A stretch of DNA of 36,942 nt from Oscillospiraceae bacterium (GCA_031268095.1 JAIRXU010000071.1:1-36942), one strand, 5' to 3'; positions 23,899-33,688 are shown, counted from the stretch's first letter. Notes: generated by a model not told the origin, from the sequence alone. Translations and numbers: made by a program.

Positions 23899-26800
23899 TT
23901 ACCAGGCGGTTTCCTGTGGAATCGACCGGAGGTACACGGCGGCTTCGTTGATCCACTGCACGTCTTCCATCGTGACGGAGCCGCTGCGGTTGACGTCGGC
24001 GGCCCGGCGGACCAGCGGATCACAGTTCGCCCAAGCCGCCTCGTTGGCCAGGAAAAACCGGATCATCATGGAATCCACGGAATTGATGTACCCGTCGCCG
24101 CTGAGGTCGCCGTAAACCAAGATAATCATCTCATCGACCAGCCGTCCGGTCGCCTCGTCCCAAAGTTGAATGCGCGCGTTGGTCCCCACCCGGTCGCTGT
24201 CCTCCAGGGCATTTCCGTCGGCGTCGATGATATAGATCCCCGGATTCGTGAATGCGACAATCACTTGCCCGGCGCTGGAGAAGACAGGCGTGAACCCGGA
24301 GACAATCTTTTCGCCCTGCGCGGTGCGCCCTTCCAGATAGAACGGCCGCACCCCCTTGGCATAGATAAAGGTCACCCGCTCGGTCGCCCGGAATCCAAGT
24401 CCCTGGGCGACGGCGTAGGTTTGGGTGGAAGAACCTTCCTCGGCCGCCAGCGTGACCCGCTCGCTGCCGTAAAACACCTCGGCGTCGCCATACTGCGCCG
24501 CGCGGTCGGCCACTTCGACGTCCAGCAGCGCGGCGCAAAGGGCGAAGGCACCCGCGCCGATAAACCGCACCGAATCCGGAAATACAACGGTTTGCAGCGC
24601 GCTGCGCAGGAAGAAAGCATGCGGCGCGATCAGGCCGACGGGTACGCCACCCAGCGCAGCAGGAACCGTCAGTTCCTCCGCGGCGCCCACATACGCAATC
24701 AGCTCCGCCTGGCCGCCGACAATAACGTAGCACCAGTCACCGTCGCTCTGATAGCGGGCGATCTGGGGGCTGGGAGAAAAAGCCAGCGACTGCGCCGGGG
24801 TTCCTGCTTCCGCCATGAGCCGCGCTTGGGCGGAACTCGTGAAGGCGTTGGATGCAATCGAGAGATTGCTGCCCTCCAAGAAGACAGAAACCAGAGCGGA
24901 GTTGCGGGCAAAGGCCTGCGCACCAATGCTGTTGACCGCCGCCGGAATGGACAGGTGCTTCAGGGCGGCGCAGCCGCTGAACGCCGACACGCCGATGGTT
25001 TGCAGCGTTTCCGGCAAGGGGAGGTATTTCAGCGCACTGCAATTATAGAACGCGTAGTCGCCGATGCTTGTCAGCCCGACGGGGAGCGTCAGGGTGCGCA
25101 GGGACGTGCAGCCATAGAACAGGTCTCCGGGCAAGGCCGTCAGCCCGGCGGGGAGGGTTAGAGACGTCAGTCCGGTGCATCCGCGGAACACGCTGCTGCC
25201 GATCGATGTCAAATTGGCCGGGAGGAGCACCGACGCCAGACTGGTCATCCCCTGGAAGGCGCCATTGCCAATGGTTTGCACACTGGCCGGAAGAATCAGC
25301 TCCGTGATGGCCGCACTGGTCTTGAAGTCGGAATCGATGGCGGTCACAGGCTTCCCCTGCATGCTGGAAGGCACCAGAACGGTCGGATTACTCCCAACAT
25401 ATCGGATGATGGTGACGGTGCTTCCGCTGCTGTCGATCACGAAATCCGCCAGGGAAACGGCGCGGACTGTCACCGAAAACGTCACGGTGAATCCCCTGTA
25501 CTGCACCGTTACGGCGCAGGATCCGGCGGCGGCGGAGCTGAAGCCGGACGTTGTCCAGCCGGAACTTACTTCCTCGCCCGGGCCGCTGGGGTAGAGCAGC
25601 CGCAGCCGCAACCCGGCGGTGACCAGTGTGTCGCCGATATAATATTCCAGCTGGTCCGGGGGCGAAAGAAGCTCCATGCCGTTGGGCTGTTCCTCGGCCA
25701 GCGGGACAAACAGGAAACGGTTCTGGGTGGCGAACGTCTGGGCCGCCGTGTTGCGGTAGCCGTAAATAATCACCTGGGCCGACGCGCCAGAGAGGATGTT
25801 CCCCGCAATGGAGGTAACGCCGCGGAGGATGGTGAGAGATTCCAGCGCCAGCGCGCCGCTGAAGCAGCCAACCTCCAGAGATTTGACAGCCGCCGGAACC
25901 TGGAAAGCGTTCTCCGCGCGCCCCTGGGGGTAGCGCAGCAATGCGTCCCCTGTCTTATTATAAAGTACGCCATCCGTGTCGCTGTACGTTTCGTTGGCAG
26001 CGGCAACCAGGACGTTTTGCAGTGCCGCGCAGCCGGAAAAGGCATAATTCCCTAACGAGAGCAGCTGCGCCCCGATGGTAACTTCCGTCAGCGCCGTCAT
26101 ATTCGCGAAAGCATAGGCTCCTACCCGCAGCAGCGCGTCCGGCAGGTCCAGGCGCAGAATCCCGGTGCCGCCGGACAGGGCATAGGATCCGACGTCCTGG
26201 AGTGTCGAAGGCAGTGCCAGCTGCGTCAGGCCGGTGCAGTTGACCAGCGCTTCGTTGCCGAGGCTGCGCAGGTTTGCGGGCAGCGTCAGCGCCGTCATGG
26301 CCGTGCAGTTGGCGAAGGCACGGTTCCCGATGGTCTTTGCGCTGTCCGGCAGAACCGCGCTGGCGATGGCGGCGCAGCCTTCAAACGCGCTGTCCCCAAT
26401 GCCGCTGACCACATACCCGTCAATCATCCCCGGAACCGTCAGATCGCCGCCCCGGCCAACGTACCGGGTGATCAGCGCGGTGCCGTCCGGCTGAACGCGG
26501 TATTGGTAGGCCGCCTGGTCCGGTTCCGTGACGCTCACCTGGAATTGCGCTGTCAGACCCTTGTATCCTATCGTGACAGTCCGGACGCTGACAGTGAGGG
26601 AATGAAACCCGGCGACGGTATATCCGGCGGTAAGCTGATTGCTGACGCCGTCGTCGTAGCGCAGTATCACCCGCATGCCCTGCGGGTCGAAGGAGTCGCC
26701 GACGCGATAGACCAGTTTCGTTGGCAGGGGATCCAGCGCCAGCGCCGACACCCGGCCCAGCAGAACGAAAGGCACTCCGTTCGCCAGGGCAAAATCGTGG

Positions 26801-28269
26801 GCGGCTGTGTATTCATAAATCCGGAGCTTCAGGTTCGGACACTGATAAACCGCAGCGGCATCCCAAACGGTTACGCCGAACAGCGCCGTAACGTCCGTCA
26901 GCGCGGCGGAGGAGGCAAAGGCATGTCCCGCAACGGCGGTCACCCCCTCTGGGATGGAATAGGCGCTGTCACTCCGGCCCGCCGGGTAGGCGACCAGGCG
27001 CGTTCCGTTTTGGGCAAAAAGGATGCCGTCCGCCGCCGTATAAACCGGGTTCCCCGGCGAAACAAAGAATTGCGTTATGCCGGTCGCGCCGTCAAAAGCC
27101 CCGGGCCGCAGGTCCGTCAGACCAGCGGAGAGGGTGACGGAAGTCACGTCGGGCCGGGCGGCAAAGGTCCCTGCCGCCAGCATGGTGACAGGCTTTCCCT
27201 CGATGGTCTGCGGGATTACGGCGTCCGGCGAAGCCCCCAGGTATTCGGTAACCGCTACGGCGGTGTTGTTATTAAGAAACGTGTACCGGTAATCGTAGAC
27301 CGTCACCTGGAAGCTTGCCGTTTTGTTCTCATAGCGAATGGTGAGGGTGAAAGTTCCGGCGGCAGCGGACGAAAACCCGGTCAATTCATAGGCGGAGATT
27401 GCCGTGTCTTGGGTCGGGTCGTCGTACCGGGCCATGACCACCATGCCCTGGGGGTTGAAGGATTCCCCGACCAGATAGATCAGTTTGGAAGGCAGCCGGG
27501 TGATCTCGATGTATTCCAAAATCAATATGATGGTATAGAGCAGGTTGTTGGCGACAGCGTAACGGTGGGCCGCCGACTGGTAGCCGCAGCGAATCCGCAG
27601 CAGCGGGCATCCAGAAAATGCCAGGTTGCCGATAGAGGTCACCTGGGTGGGCAGTTCAATGGTCCCCAGCACACTGCACAGGCGAAAAGCCGACGCGCCA
27701 ATGGTCGTCAGCCCCGTGCCAGGCGTAAAGGTACGCAGGGCGCGGCATTCCTCAAAGGCGGCCCGTCCGATGCTCATAACGCCGTCGGGCAGCGTCATGT
27801 TTTCCAGCGCCTCGCAGTTTTTAAAGGCCTCGTCCCCGATGCGCTGCACATTGGGCCCCAGGATAACTTCCCGCAGGGCGGTGTCATAAAAGAACGCGTC
27901 GGCGGGGATGGCTGTCACCCCGCTGCCGATGGTCGCTTTCCGCAGCCCCAGCATGAAGTAAAACGCGTAGGGTCCTATCGAGGTGATGTGATCTCCGACG
28001 ATCAGTTCCGTCACTTCGTCGCACCACTGGAAAGCGCTGTCGCCAATGGCGCGGACAGGTACGCCGCCCAGTGTCTCCGGTATGCTAATGACGCCGGCAG
28101 CCTGCTCGCCGTCTACGCGCGTGATGGTGGCGATCCCCCCGCTGACCTCATACGTATAGATGCCGCTGGTGAGGGCGGCGGCGCGCAGATAGCCCAGCGG
28201 CAGCATCGCCAGCGAGAGCGCCAGCGCCAGCGCCGCTGCCAGCGGTTTGCGCCAAATCAGATGCTTCAT
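23899..28269 (-). CDS. BspA-like LRR surface protein with Ig-like domains and dockerin
   Basis: An exported protein of 1,456 residues with a signal peptide (about 1-32, ending LRAAAL). Four blocks of BspA-type LRR_5 repeats (about 55-240, 330-490, 590-840, 945-1280; repeats such as LPAGLTALPGDLFYGCTSL) alternate with three bacterial Ig-like domains of the Big_3 type (about 258-325, 513-582, 873-936; YRVGDSFDPQGMRVILRYDD). The C-terminus (1385-1450) is a type I dockerin with two Ca-binding loops, GDLSGDGYINSVDSM and ADVNRSGSVTMEDVQW. GAGGAGGG is 5 bases before ATG 28269. It follows the transglutaminase-dockerin gene by 38 bases. Likely a cohesin-docked adhesin; no cohesin lies in the window. 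Confidence 0.92.
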   Translation of the reverse strand: MKHLIWRKPLAAALALALSLAMLPLGYLRAAALTSGIYTYEVSGGIATITRVDGEQAAGVISIPETLGGVPVRAIGDSAFQWCDEVTELIVGDHITSIGPYAFYFMLGLRKATIGSGVTAIPADAFFYDTALREVILGPNVQRIGDEAFKNCEALENMTLPDGVMSIGRAAFEECRALRTFTPGTGLTTIGASAFRLCSVLGTIELPTQVTSIGNLAFSGCPLLRIRCGYQSAAHRYAVANNLLYTIILILEYIEITRLPSKLIYLVGESFNPQGMVVMARYDDPTQDTAISAYELTGFSSAAAGTFTLTIRYENKTASFQVTVYDYRYTFLNNNTAVAVTEYLGASPDAVIPQTIEGKPVTMLAAGTFAARPDVTSVTLSAGLTDLRPGAFDGATGITQFFVSPGNPVYTAADGILFAQNGTRLVAYPAGRSDSAYSIPEGVTAVAGHAFASSAALTDVTALFGVTVWDAAAVYQCPNLKLRIYEYTAAHDFALANGVPFVLLGRVSALALDPLPTKLVYRVGDSFDPQGMRVILRYDDGVSNQLTAGYTVAGFHSLTVSVRTVTIGYKGLTAQFQVSVTEPDQAAYQYRVQPDGTALITRYVGRGGDLTVPGMIDGYVVSGIGDSAFEGCAAIASAVLPDSAKTIGNRAFANCTAMTALTLPANLRSLGNEALVNCTGLTQLALPSTLQDVGSYALSGGTGILRLDLPDALLRVGAYAFANMTALTEVTIGAQLLSLGNYAFSGCAALQNVLVAAANETYSDTDGVLYNKTGDALLRYPQGRAENAFQVPAAVKSLEVGCFSGALALESLTILRGVTSIAGNILSGASAQVIIYGYRNTAAQTFATQNRFLFVPLAEEQPNGMELLSPPDQLEYYIGDTLVTAGLRLRLLYPSGPGEEVSSGWTTSGFSSAAAGSCAVTVQYRGFTVTFSVTVRAVSLADFVIDSSGSTVTIIRYVGSNPTVLVPSSMQGKPVTAIDSDFKTSAAITELILPASVQTIGNGAFQGMTSLASVLLPANLTSIGSSVFRGCTGLTSLTLPAGLTALPGDLFYGCTSLRTLTLPVGLTSIGDYAFYNCSALKYLPLPETLQTIGVSAFSGCAALKHLSIPAAVNSIGAQAFARNSALVSVFLEGSNLSIASNAFTSSAQARLMAEAGTPAQSLAFSPSPQIARYQSDGDWCYVIVGGQAELIAYVGAAEELTVPAALGGVPVGLIAPHAFFLRSALQTVVFPDSVRFIGAGAFALCAALLDVEVADRAAQYGDAEVFYGSERVTLAAEEGSSTQTYAVAQGLGFRATERVTFIYAKGVRPFYLEGRTAQGEKIVSGFTPVFSSAGQVIVAFTNPGIYIIDADGNALEDSDRVGTNARIQLWDEATGRLVDEMIILVYGDLSGDGYINSVDSMMIRFFLANEAAWANCDPLVRRAADVNRSGSVTMEDVQWINEAAVYLRSIPQETAW

Positions 28270-28307
28270 CAAATCCCTCCTCATTGGGTTAAAATACACA
28301 GGCTCCG

Positions 28308-30260
28308 TCACGCCGTCTGATCAATGGTCGCCAGTTTCACGGTGGAAAAGAGCATTAGCGTTCGATCCGCGCTGTCCACCATGCCGTCATGGTTGCAGTC
28401 CGCTGCCATCGCGGGAAGGGCGCCCAGCGCTGTTTCCAGCGGCAGGCCGGACGCCAGCGCCAGGTCCAGCAAAAAGACGTCCATGGAATTGACGTAACCG
28501 TCGCCGCTGAGGTCGCCGAAGAGCAGAACGGTATAGGTAACGTCCACGGGCCCGTCCTCCGTATCAAAAGTGACCGCGAGGGTGGTTCCGGTGCCAACGG
28601 CTCCGGTCCCGACAGAGACTTCCTCGCCGCTTTCCTCATCCGGGGCGGTCTGCGGCATCGCCGGGGTCACCGTGTAGGCCAGGCCGGTCCGGGGCAGGAT
28701 CCAGTTGCCGAGATCGGCATACCGGACGCCTTCCCGGAAGGAGGTGATCAGACGGCGGGTGTGGTCGATTATTGCGGCGCTGCCCGGCGCTGCCTGGAGC
28801 AAGGGAATGGGCTGCAGGGCTTCGTATGCCGATACGATGGCGGCGGCGGCGGCGTCCACCAGCGGCTGGTCCTGCGGGCCCGTCACTTCCTCAAAGAGCA
28901 GTCGGCCAGCCTGCCAGGCCAAGCGGAACGCCTGAAGGCTTTCCGGGACGTAAAACTCATCGGGGAGCGCGGGCTTGAGCAGCAGCGCATTAATCAGCGG
29001 CGCCAGGTTCAGGCCGAATTTTTCCGCCGCGAGCGGAGGATAGGCAAAGAGAAAATGATTGTCGTTGGTGAAGTAGCCGTTGGACAAATGAGATAGGGAA
29101 AAAGGCTTTTGTTCAAACAAATAATCCACCGTCTGACTCCCGGCCAGCAGATATTCGTCATAGATCGCATCGACGGAGGGGTTGTAGCCGTTGTCCAGCA
29201 CGGTATCCACACCGTACCACAGCCCGTCTTCCATCTGCGTCTCGTTCCAGATATGCTGCATCAGGCCGTTGTTGTCTTTTTGGCCGGAGATGATGACCGT
29301 TGGGATCCCGGCGGCAACGCAGAGCAGTTGATACGCTTTGGCGCAGCCCAGGGGGGAACCAGTGTGGTTCAGCAGAGGGCCCACCGCCTCGTCCACCGTC
29401 GCGCCCATGTAATTTAAATTCCGCTTCACCAGTTTGATGACTTCGTCATGAAAATATTTGACCTGATAATAGCGGTCCGGAACTTGCAGCGCCGGGGCAA
29501 TGATGGCGGCCACCTGCGCCGCCAAGTTGGCGGCCACCGCGCCGACCTGTCCGCGGTAGGCGGGCAGGACTCGCAGATAGAACTGCACGGAGGTGATCTC
29601 GAACACGACAGTGTTGCCGTTCTCCAGCTGTGTGCGGTAAGTGTAATTGTAGGTTGTTCCGCCGTCGCCAAAGGACAGCCAGAAGATATCCGCGTGATCC
29701 CGACCAAAAGCCTCCAGCGCCGCCTGAATATGGGACTCCAGGAGACGGGAAAGCTCTGCCTTGTCGCTGGGCGTCACGCTGTCGGCAGCGCCGAGGTACA
29801 GCCGACGGTAGGTCAGGCGGCTGCCCGCCGGGATGGGGGCTGTCCGCGTCACCGCATCCCAGTGGGGATTCGTGTCCGCGTCCGGAGGCTCCGTACCGGG
29901 CAGAGCGTCAAATTCCGCCGGGGGCAGGGACAGCAGCGCGGCGTAGACCTGCTGCGCTGTGACGGATTTTCTGCCAAGCTGCGCACCGAAGCTGCCTGAC
30001 CAGGATGTTTCTTCCTGCGGTGCCAGGGTATGGCCGGTCCGCCCCGCCGGAACGGCAGACTCGCTCCAGGAAAAGAGCGGCGCCGTGGCAAGATCGTCCG
30101 ATGCCGCCGGACCGGCCAGCGCCACCGGGTCAGCCTGCTTGGCCGGGGCCGATGCTTCCGCATGGTTTCCGGCGGCGAACGATACGCCGGAAAATGCCGG
30201 AAACGCCCCAAACAGCGCCGTCAGAGCCGCCAGAATCCAGGATAACATTTGCTGTAACAC
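28308..30260 (-). CDS. Transglutaminase-like protein with type I dockerin
   Basis: An exported protein of 650 residues. The signal peptide is about 1-30 (ending SFAAGN). A transglutaminase-like core lies at about 265-360: GSPLGCAKAYQLLCVAAGIP (nucleophile about Cys306), MQHIWNETQMEDG (about His336), LWYGVDTVLDN (about Asp352). The C-terminus (582-645) is a type I dockerin with GDLSGDGYVNSMDVFLLDL and ADCNHDGMVDSADRTLML. The enzyme could be a cysteine protease or a crosslinker; bacterial members are often proteases. GTG 30260 is chosen because AGGAGG is exactly 7 bases upstream. It is first in the two-gene operon and may act on the LRR partner or its targets. Confidence 0.9.
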   Translation of the reverse strand: MLQQMLSWILAALTALFGAFPAFSGVSFAAGNHAEASAPAKQADPVALAGPAASDDLATAPLFSWSESAVPAGRTGHTLAPQEETSWSGSFGAQLGRKSVTAQQVYAALLSLPPAEFDALPGTEPPDADTNPHWDAVTRTAPIPAGSRLTYRRLYLGAADSVTPSDKAELSRLLESHIQAALEAFGRDHADIFWLSFGDGGTTYNYTYRTQLENGNTVVFEITSVQFYLRVLPAYRGQVGAVAANLAAQVAAIIAPALQVPDRYYQVKYFHDEVIKLVKRNLNYMGATVDEAVGPLLNHTGSPLGCAKAYQLLCVAAGIPTVIISGQKDNNGLMQHIWNETQMEDGLWYGVDTVLDNGYNPSVDAIYDEYLLAGSQTVDYLFEQKPFSLSHLSNGYFTNDNHFLFAYPPLAAEKFGLNLAPLINALLLKPALPDEFYVPESLQAFRLAWQAGRLLFEEVTGPQDQPLVDAAAAAIVSAYEALQPIPLLQAAPGSAAIIDHTRRLITSFREGVRYADLGNWILPRTGLAYTVTPAMPQTAPDEESGEEVSVGTGAVGTGTTLAVTFDTEDGPVDVTYTVLLFGDLSGDGYVNSMDVFLLDLALASGLPLETALGALPAMAADCNHDGMVDSADRTLMLFSTVKLATIDQTA

Positions 30261-30333
30261 AGTAGGACCTCCTGTTTCATTCGGAAGCGGCGGCCGAAAG
30301 ACTTGTCCGCCGCAAACTTAATTATATGACAAT

Positions 30334-30362
30334 ATAATACCATATGCCAATGAAAAAAGCAA
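30334..30362 (-). promoter_or_regulatory. Promoter for the dockerin operon
   Basis: On the minus strand TTGCTT (30357-30362), 17 bases, and TATTAT (30334-30339), with an AT-rich start region, about 75 bases upstream of GTG 30260. Confidence 0.75.
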
Positions 30363-30425
30363 TGCAGAAAAATACGGGTGTTTTTTTGGGCAAAGTGACG
30401 GGATCAAGTTTCCTGCGCGAAGGCC

Positions 30426-30454
30426 TTGACAAACGCGCCGGTTTGGTGTAGGAT
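30426..30454 (+). promoter_or_regulatory. Promoter for the DUF2318-like lipoprotein gene
   Basis: A consensus TTGACA (30426-30431), 17 bases, and TAGGAT (30449-30454). The spacer carries CGGTTTGGT, repeated in the promoter at 30969. Confidence 0.8.
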
Positions 30455-30487
30455 AATTCTGCAATTTTTGGATAGGAGGAAATTCTC

Positions 30488-30940
30488 TTGCGTAAATTCT
30501 ATCAGCGTCTTCTGCTGGGGGCTCTGCTTGCCTTGCTGCTGCCCCTGGCCGCCTGCGGGAAATCGAAACCGGTCACAACCGACCTGGCCATTCCTGCCCC
30601 CGAGATTACGGATGATTTGAAAATGGTTCCGGTCCAGCTGGGGAAGATCAAAACAAACGTTCTGGCGTACCGTGTGTCTGACGGGAGTGTCCGTACGGCC
30701 TTGAATATCAGTCAAGTCTGTTATCCCAGCGGCAAGGGGTTTTACGTCCAGGAGGGGCAGGACCTGGTTTGCCAGAACTGCGGCCAGCGGGTCGCCCTCG
30801 AGACGATAGGCCTCCCGGGCCAGGGCGGCTGCCATCCTGTGGCAATTCCCGCGGCGAGCCGGACGGAAGCGGACGGGAACGTCGTGATCCCCGCCGCGGT
30901 GCTGGAGGAATTCCGGCAACTGATCGAAACTTGGCAGTAG
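30488..30940 (+). CDS. Small lipoprotein with DUF2318-like Cys-rich domain
   Basis: A lipoprotein of 150 residues starting at TTG, with AGGAGG 8 bases upstream. The lipobox is LPLAAC (Cys23). The C-terminal half carries the DUF2318 pattern: VCYPSGKGFYVQEGQDLVCQ, then NCGQRVALETIG and GGCHPVAIP (Cys78, 95, 98, 115). DUF2318 domains are thought to bind a metal or iron-sulfur centre and normally begin with CxxC; here the first Cys is Ser75, leaving a reduced ligand set. In other bacteria the domain is found with membrane iron transport components. It has its own promoter and is followed by a separate promoter for the CotH-type gene. Confidence 0.75.
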   Translation: MRKFYQRLLLGALLALLLPLAACGKSKPVTTDLAIPAPEITDDLKMVPVQLGKIKTNVLAYRVSDGSVRTALNISQVCYPSGKGFYVQEGQDLVCQNCGQRVALETIGLPGQGGCHPVAIPAASRTEADGNVVIPAAVLEEFRQLIETWQ

Positions 30941-30968
30941 AAATTCCAACAATTTCTTTCGGAACCGG

Positions 30969-30997
30969 TTGCAATCCGCTGCGGTTTGGTATAAAAT
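30969..30997 (+). promoter_or_regulatory. Promoter for the CotH-type lipoprotein gene
   Basis: TTGCAA (30969-30974), 17 bases, and TAAAAT (30992-30997), lying 28 bases after the previous stop. The spacer includes CGGTTTGGT, as in the promoter at 30426. Confidence 0.7.
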
Positions 30998-31034
30998 AGA
31001 TCCATCGAAATTACAGAAAACTCGGGGGATCCCT

Positions 31035-33650
31035 ATGAAGCAAAACAGAAATCTGTTGCGGCGGCTTCGCCGGCGGGTCGCGCTGTTTTTGGCCGGCGCC
31101 TGCGTACTGCTGCTGGGCAGCTGTGCGCCTTCTTCGGCAGCGGAAGATCCCAGCGTCGGAAGCGGTACGGCGCCGCCGGCGCCACAGACAGCCTCGGACC
31201 TGCGTCTGAACGAATACATGGCTCACAATACCTACACGGTCTATGCACCCGACGGGGGCTACTACGACTGGCTGGAACTCTATAATGCCGGGAAAAGCGA
31301 CGTTGCTCTGGATCAATACTGCCTCACCGACAACGACAAAAAGCCGACAAAATGGCAGTTCCCCGCCGGAACGGTGATCAGGGCCGGGGAATACCTGCTG
31401 GTTTGGTGTTCCGGAAAAACAGATGCGCCCGCCGGGGAACTGCACACCAGCTTCAAGCTCGGGGATGACGACACCGTTGTGGCGCTCTTCACGGCCGAAA
31501 GCGTACTGGCGGACGCCTTGCCGGTCGTGAAACTGGAGGAGAACATTTCCTACGGCCGCGCGGCGGAGGATCCCCAAGCCCTGCGCTATTTCACCATGCC
31601 GACGCCGGGAAAAGCCAACACAGGCCCTTCCTTCGAAACCCTGGCGGCGACACACTCCCTCGCGGCGCGGACAGTATATATCAGCGAAGTCAGCGCCGCC
31701 TACGCCCTAGGGAACAAAACGAAGGAACAGCACGACTGGATTGAATTGCATAACCGCTCCGCAGAGCCCGTGGACCTGACCGGTTACGGGCTTTGTAAAA
31801 AGTTGGACGGGCCCCGCTATATCTTTGGCCAGCAGACGCTGGCGGCGGACGGCTACTGCGTGATTGAGGCGCTGGGCCGGGATATGGATGCTGACAGCGC
31901 CCAAGATACGGACGGTGAGCCGATCTCCGGGCTGATCTCCGGCGGTTACCGCCGGCCCGAAGACATCGATGACGATGACGATGATGATGATGACGATGCC
32001 CCTGTCGCCGCGCCGACGGCACGGGACGGCGCGCCCTTTCAAGTGGATACCTCCGGCGACACGCTCTATCTCGTAGACAGAAAGGGACGGGTCGTTGACG
32101 TTTTCGAAACCGGCAAGTTACGGATCGGCGAGACGTCCGGCAGGGCGGAAAGCTTGGAGCGGGTTTGGTTCGCCAACCCGACTCCCGGGAAGGCCAACGC
32201 GGCCCCCCTGCGGGGCATCGCCCCCCAACCGACGCTGTCTCCCGCCGGGGGCTATGCCAAGCCGGGGACGGCTGTGACCGTATCCGCGCCCCAGGGGGTA
32301 ACGCTGCGGTACACCAGCGACGGCAGCGTTCCCACAGAGCAGTCCCCCAAGGTGGGCGGTCCGCTGCGGCTCCAGGAAACCGTGACGCTGCGGGTCCGGG
32401 CTTTCGCGGACGGGCTGCTGCCCAGCGATACGGCGACGGAGTCCTACCTTTTGGATCTGGAGCATAAGATTCCCGTGATCTTCCTTTCGAGCGACCCGGA
32501 CGGCCTGACCGGCTACCAGAACGGCATTCTTGCCGACGGGCCGGGCTACGGCGGCGAATTTCCGTATGAAGGCGCAAACTTCTGGAAGGATTGGGAGCGG
32601 GCCGCCACGCTAGAGTATTACAGCCCGGCGGGGGTGAAACAGACGGAATTCCATTGCGGAATCGCGGTCCATGGTCAGTACACCCGGGCCTACGACCAGA
32701 AATCGCTGGCGCTGCACCTGCGGGACAGCTACGGGATGCACACGGTGACGTACCCGTTTTTTCCGGGCAACAAATATACAACCAACACAGACTTCGTCCT
32801 CCGCGCCGCCGGGCAGGACCAATATAATGCCAAAATCCGCGACGCGTTCTGCTCCGAAGTGGTCAAGGGTTACACCCGGCAGGTATTCATGGACTGGCAG
32901 CCCGTGGCGCTATACCTCAACGGGAAATATTGGGGACTGTTCGACTGGCGGGAAAAAATCAACAGCAGCTATCTGGCGGAACGGGAAGGGCTGGACAAGG
33001 ACCATATGGATATTATCAAAGGGGATTCCATCGTCCTCGCCGGGAACCGGATGGGCTTCCGGGAAATGATCCTGTACGCCCAAAATCACGATCTGCGGCA
33101 GAAAGCGGCCTATGACCACATGGCTTCTCTGATGGATATCGACAACTATATTGACTATCTGATTTCGACCATCTTTTTCTACAACGAAGATTCCGGCAAC
33201 ATCAAGTGCTACCGCGAGCGCCCGGAGGGGGCCAACGGCGGCAGCAAGTGGCGCTGGGAAATGTACGACTTCGACGCGGCGATGTACAGCGACGCGATCT
33301 ACACGTCCATGAACAGCATCCAGTATATGTTCAACCCGGACGGGCACGGCAGCGGCCACATGTTCAGTACGCTGCTGCAGCGCTCGCTGATGCGCAACGA
33401 CGATTTCCGCGCCAAGTTCCGCGCCCGGTATTACGAATTGCTGGACACCGCTTTCACCACCGAGCACATGCGGGAGGTGCTGGACCGCATGACCGCGCTC
33501 ATGCGTCCGGAAATCACCAATAACGCCGGGCGCTGGGAGGCGCCTTCCGTGACCCGCTGGGAAAACAGCATCGCGGACCTGTACCGGGTGATCGAGGGGC
33601 GGCCCGCCCTGGCCCGGAAGCAGCTGGACGCGTTCTTGGCGAAATACTGA
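31035..33650 (+). CDS. CotH-kinase lipoprotein with lamin-tail domains
   Basis: An exported lipoprotein of 871 residues; lipobox LLGSCAP (Cys30). Two lamin-tail domains lie at about 56-195 (YDWLELYNAGKSDVALDQY) and 213-390 (HDWIELHNRSAEPVDLTGYG), the second interrupted by ten consecutive Asp (312-321). A chitobiase/hexosaminidase C-terminal type domain is at about 398-470 (VTLRYTSDGSVPT). Residues 520-860 form a CotH kinase domain: DQKSLALHLRDSYG, GKYWGLFDWREKI, and WRWEMYDFDAAM, with the probable catalytic Lys, Glu and Asp. CotH of Bacillus phosphorylates spore coat proteins; here an extracellular target is implied. ATG 31035 is preferred to upstream starts because it gives a proper signal peptide. 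Confidence 0.92.
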   Translation: MKQNRNLLRRLRRRVALFLAGACVLLLGSCAPSSAAEDPSVGSGTAPPAPQTASDLRLNEYMAHNTYTVYAPDGGYYDWLELYNAGKSDVALDQYCLTDNDKKPTKWQFPAGTVIRAGEYLLVWCSGKTDAPAGELHTSFKLGDDDTVVALFTAESVLADALPVVKLEENISYGRAAEDPQALRYFTMPTPGKANTGPSFETLAATHSLAARTVYISEVSAAYALGNKTKEQHDWIELHNRSAEPVDLTGYGLCKKLDGPRYIFGQQTLAADGYCVIEALGRDMDADSAQDTDGEPISGLISGGYRRPEDIDDDDDDDDDDAPVAAPTARDGAPFQVDTSGDTLYLVDRKGRVVDVFETGKLRIGETSGRAESLERVWFANPTPGKANAAPLRGIAPQPTLSPAGGYAKPGTAVTVSAPQGVTLRYTSDGSVPTEQSPKVGGPLRLQETVTLRVRAFADGLLPSDTATESYLLDLEHKIPVIFLSSDPDGLTGYQNGILADGPGYGGEFPYEGANFWKDWERAATLEYYSPAGVKQTEFHCGIAVHGQYTRAYDQKSLALHLRDSYGMHTVTYPFFPGNKYTTNTDFVLRAAGQDQYNAKIRDAFCSEVVKGYTRQVFMDWQPVALYLNGKYWGLFDWREKINSSYLAEREGLDKDHMDIIKGDSIVLAGNRMGFREMILYAQNHDLRQKAAYDHMASLMDIDNYIDYLISTIFFYNEDSGNIKCYRERPEGANGGSKWRWEMYDFDAAMYSDAIYTSMNSIQYMFNPDGHGSGHMFSTLLQRSLMRNDDFRAKFRARYYELLDTAFTTEHMREVLDRMTALMRPEITNNAGRWEAPSVTRWENSIADLYRVIEGRPALARKQLDAFLAKY
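31968..31997 (+). repeat. GAT/GAC microsatellite encoding ten Asp
   Basis: Ten consecutive GAT or GAC codons inside the second lamin-tail domain of the CotH-type lipoprotein. The in-frame triplet repeat may vary in length; an acidic, calcium-binding loop is possible. Confidence 0.9.
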
Positions 33651-33688
33651 ATTCCACAACATTTTCACGACGGAAAGGAACAACATCC

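Noticed and set aside
26503-28320. Open frame of 605 codons on the plus strand
   Set aside because: Antisense to the BspA-like gene; composition is the mirror of its LRR codons and no domain is recognisable.
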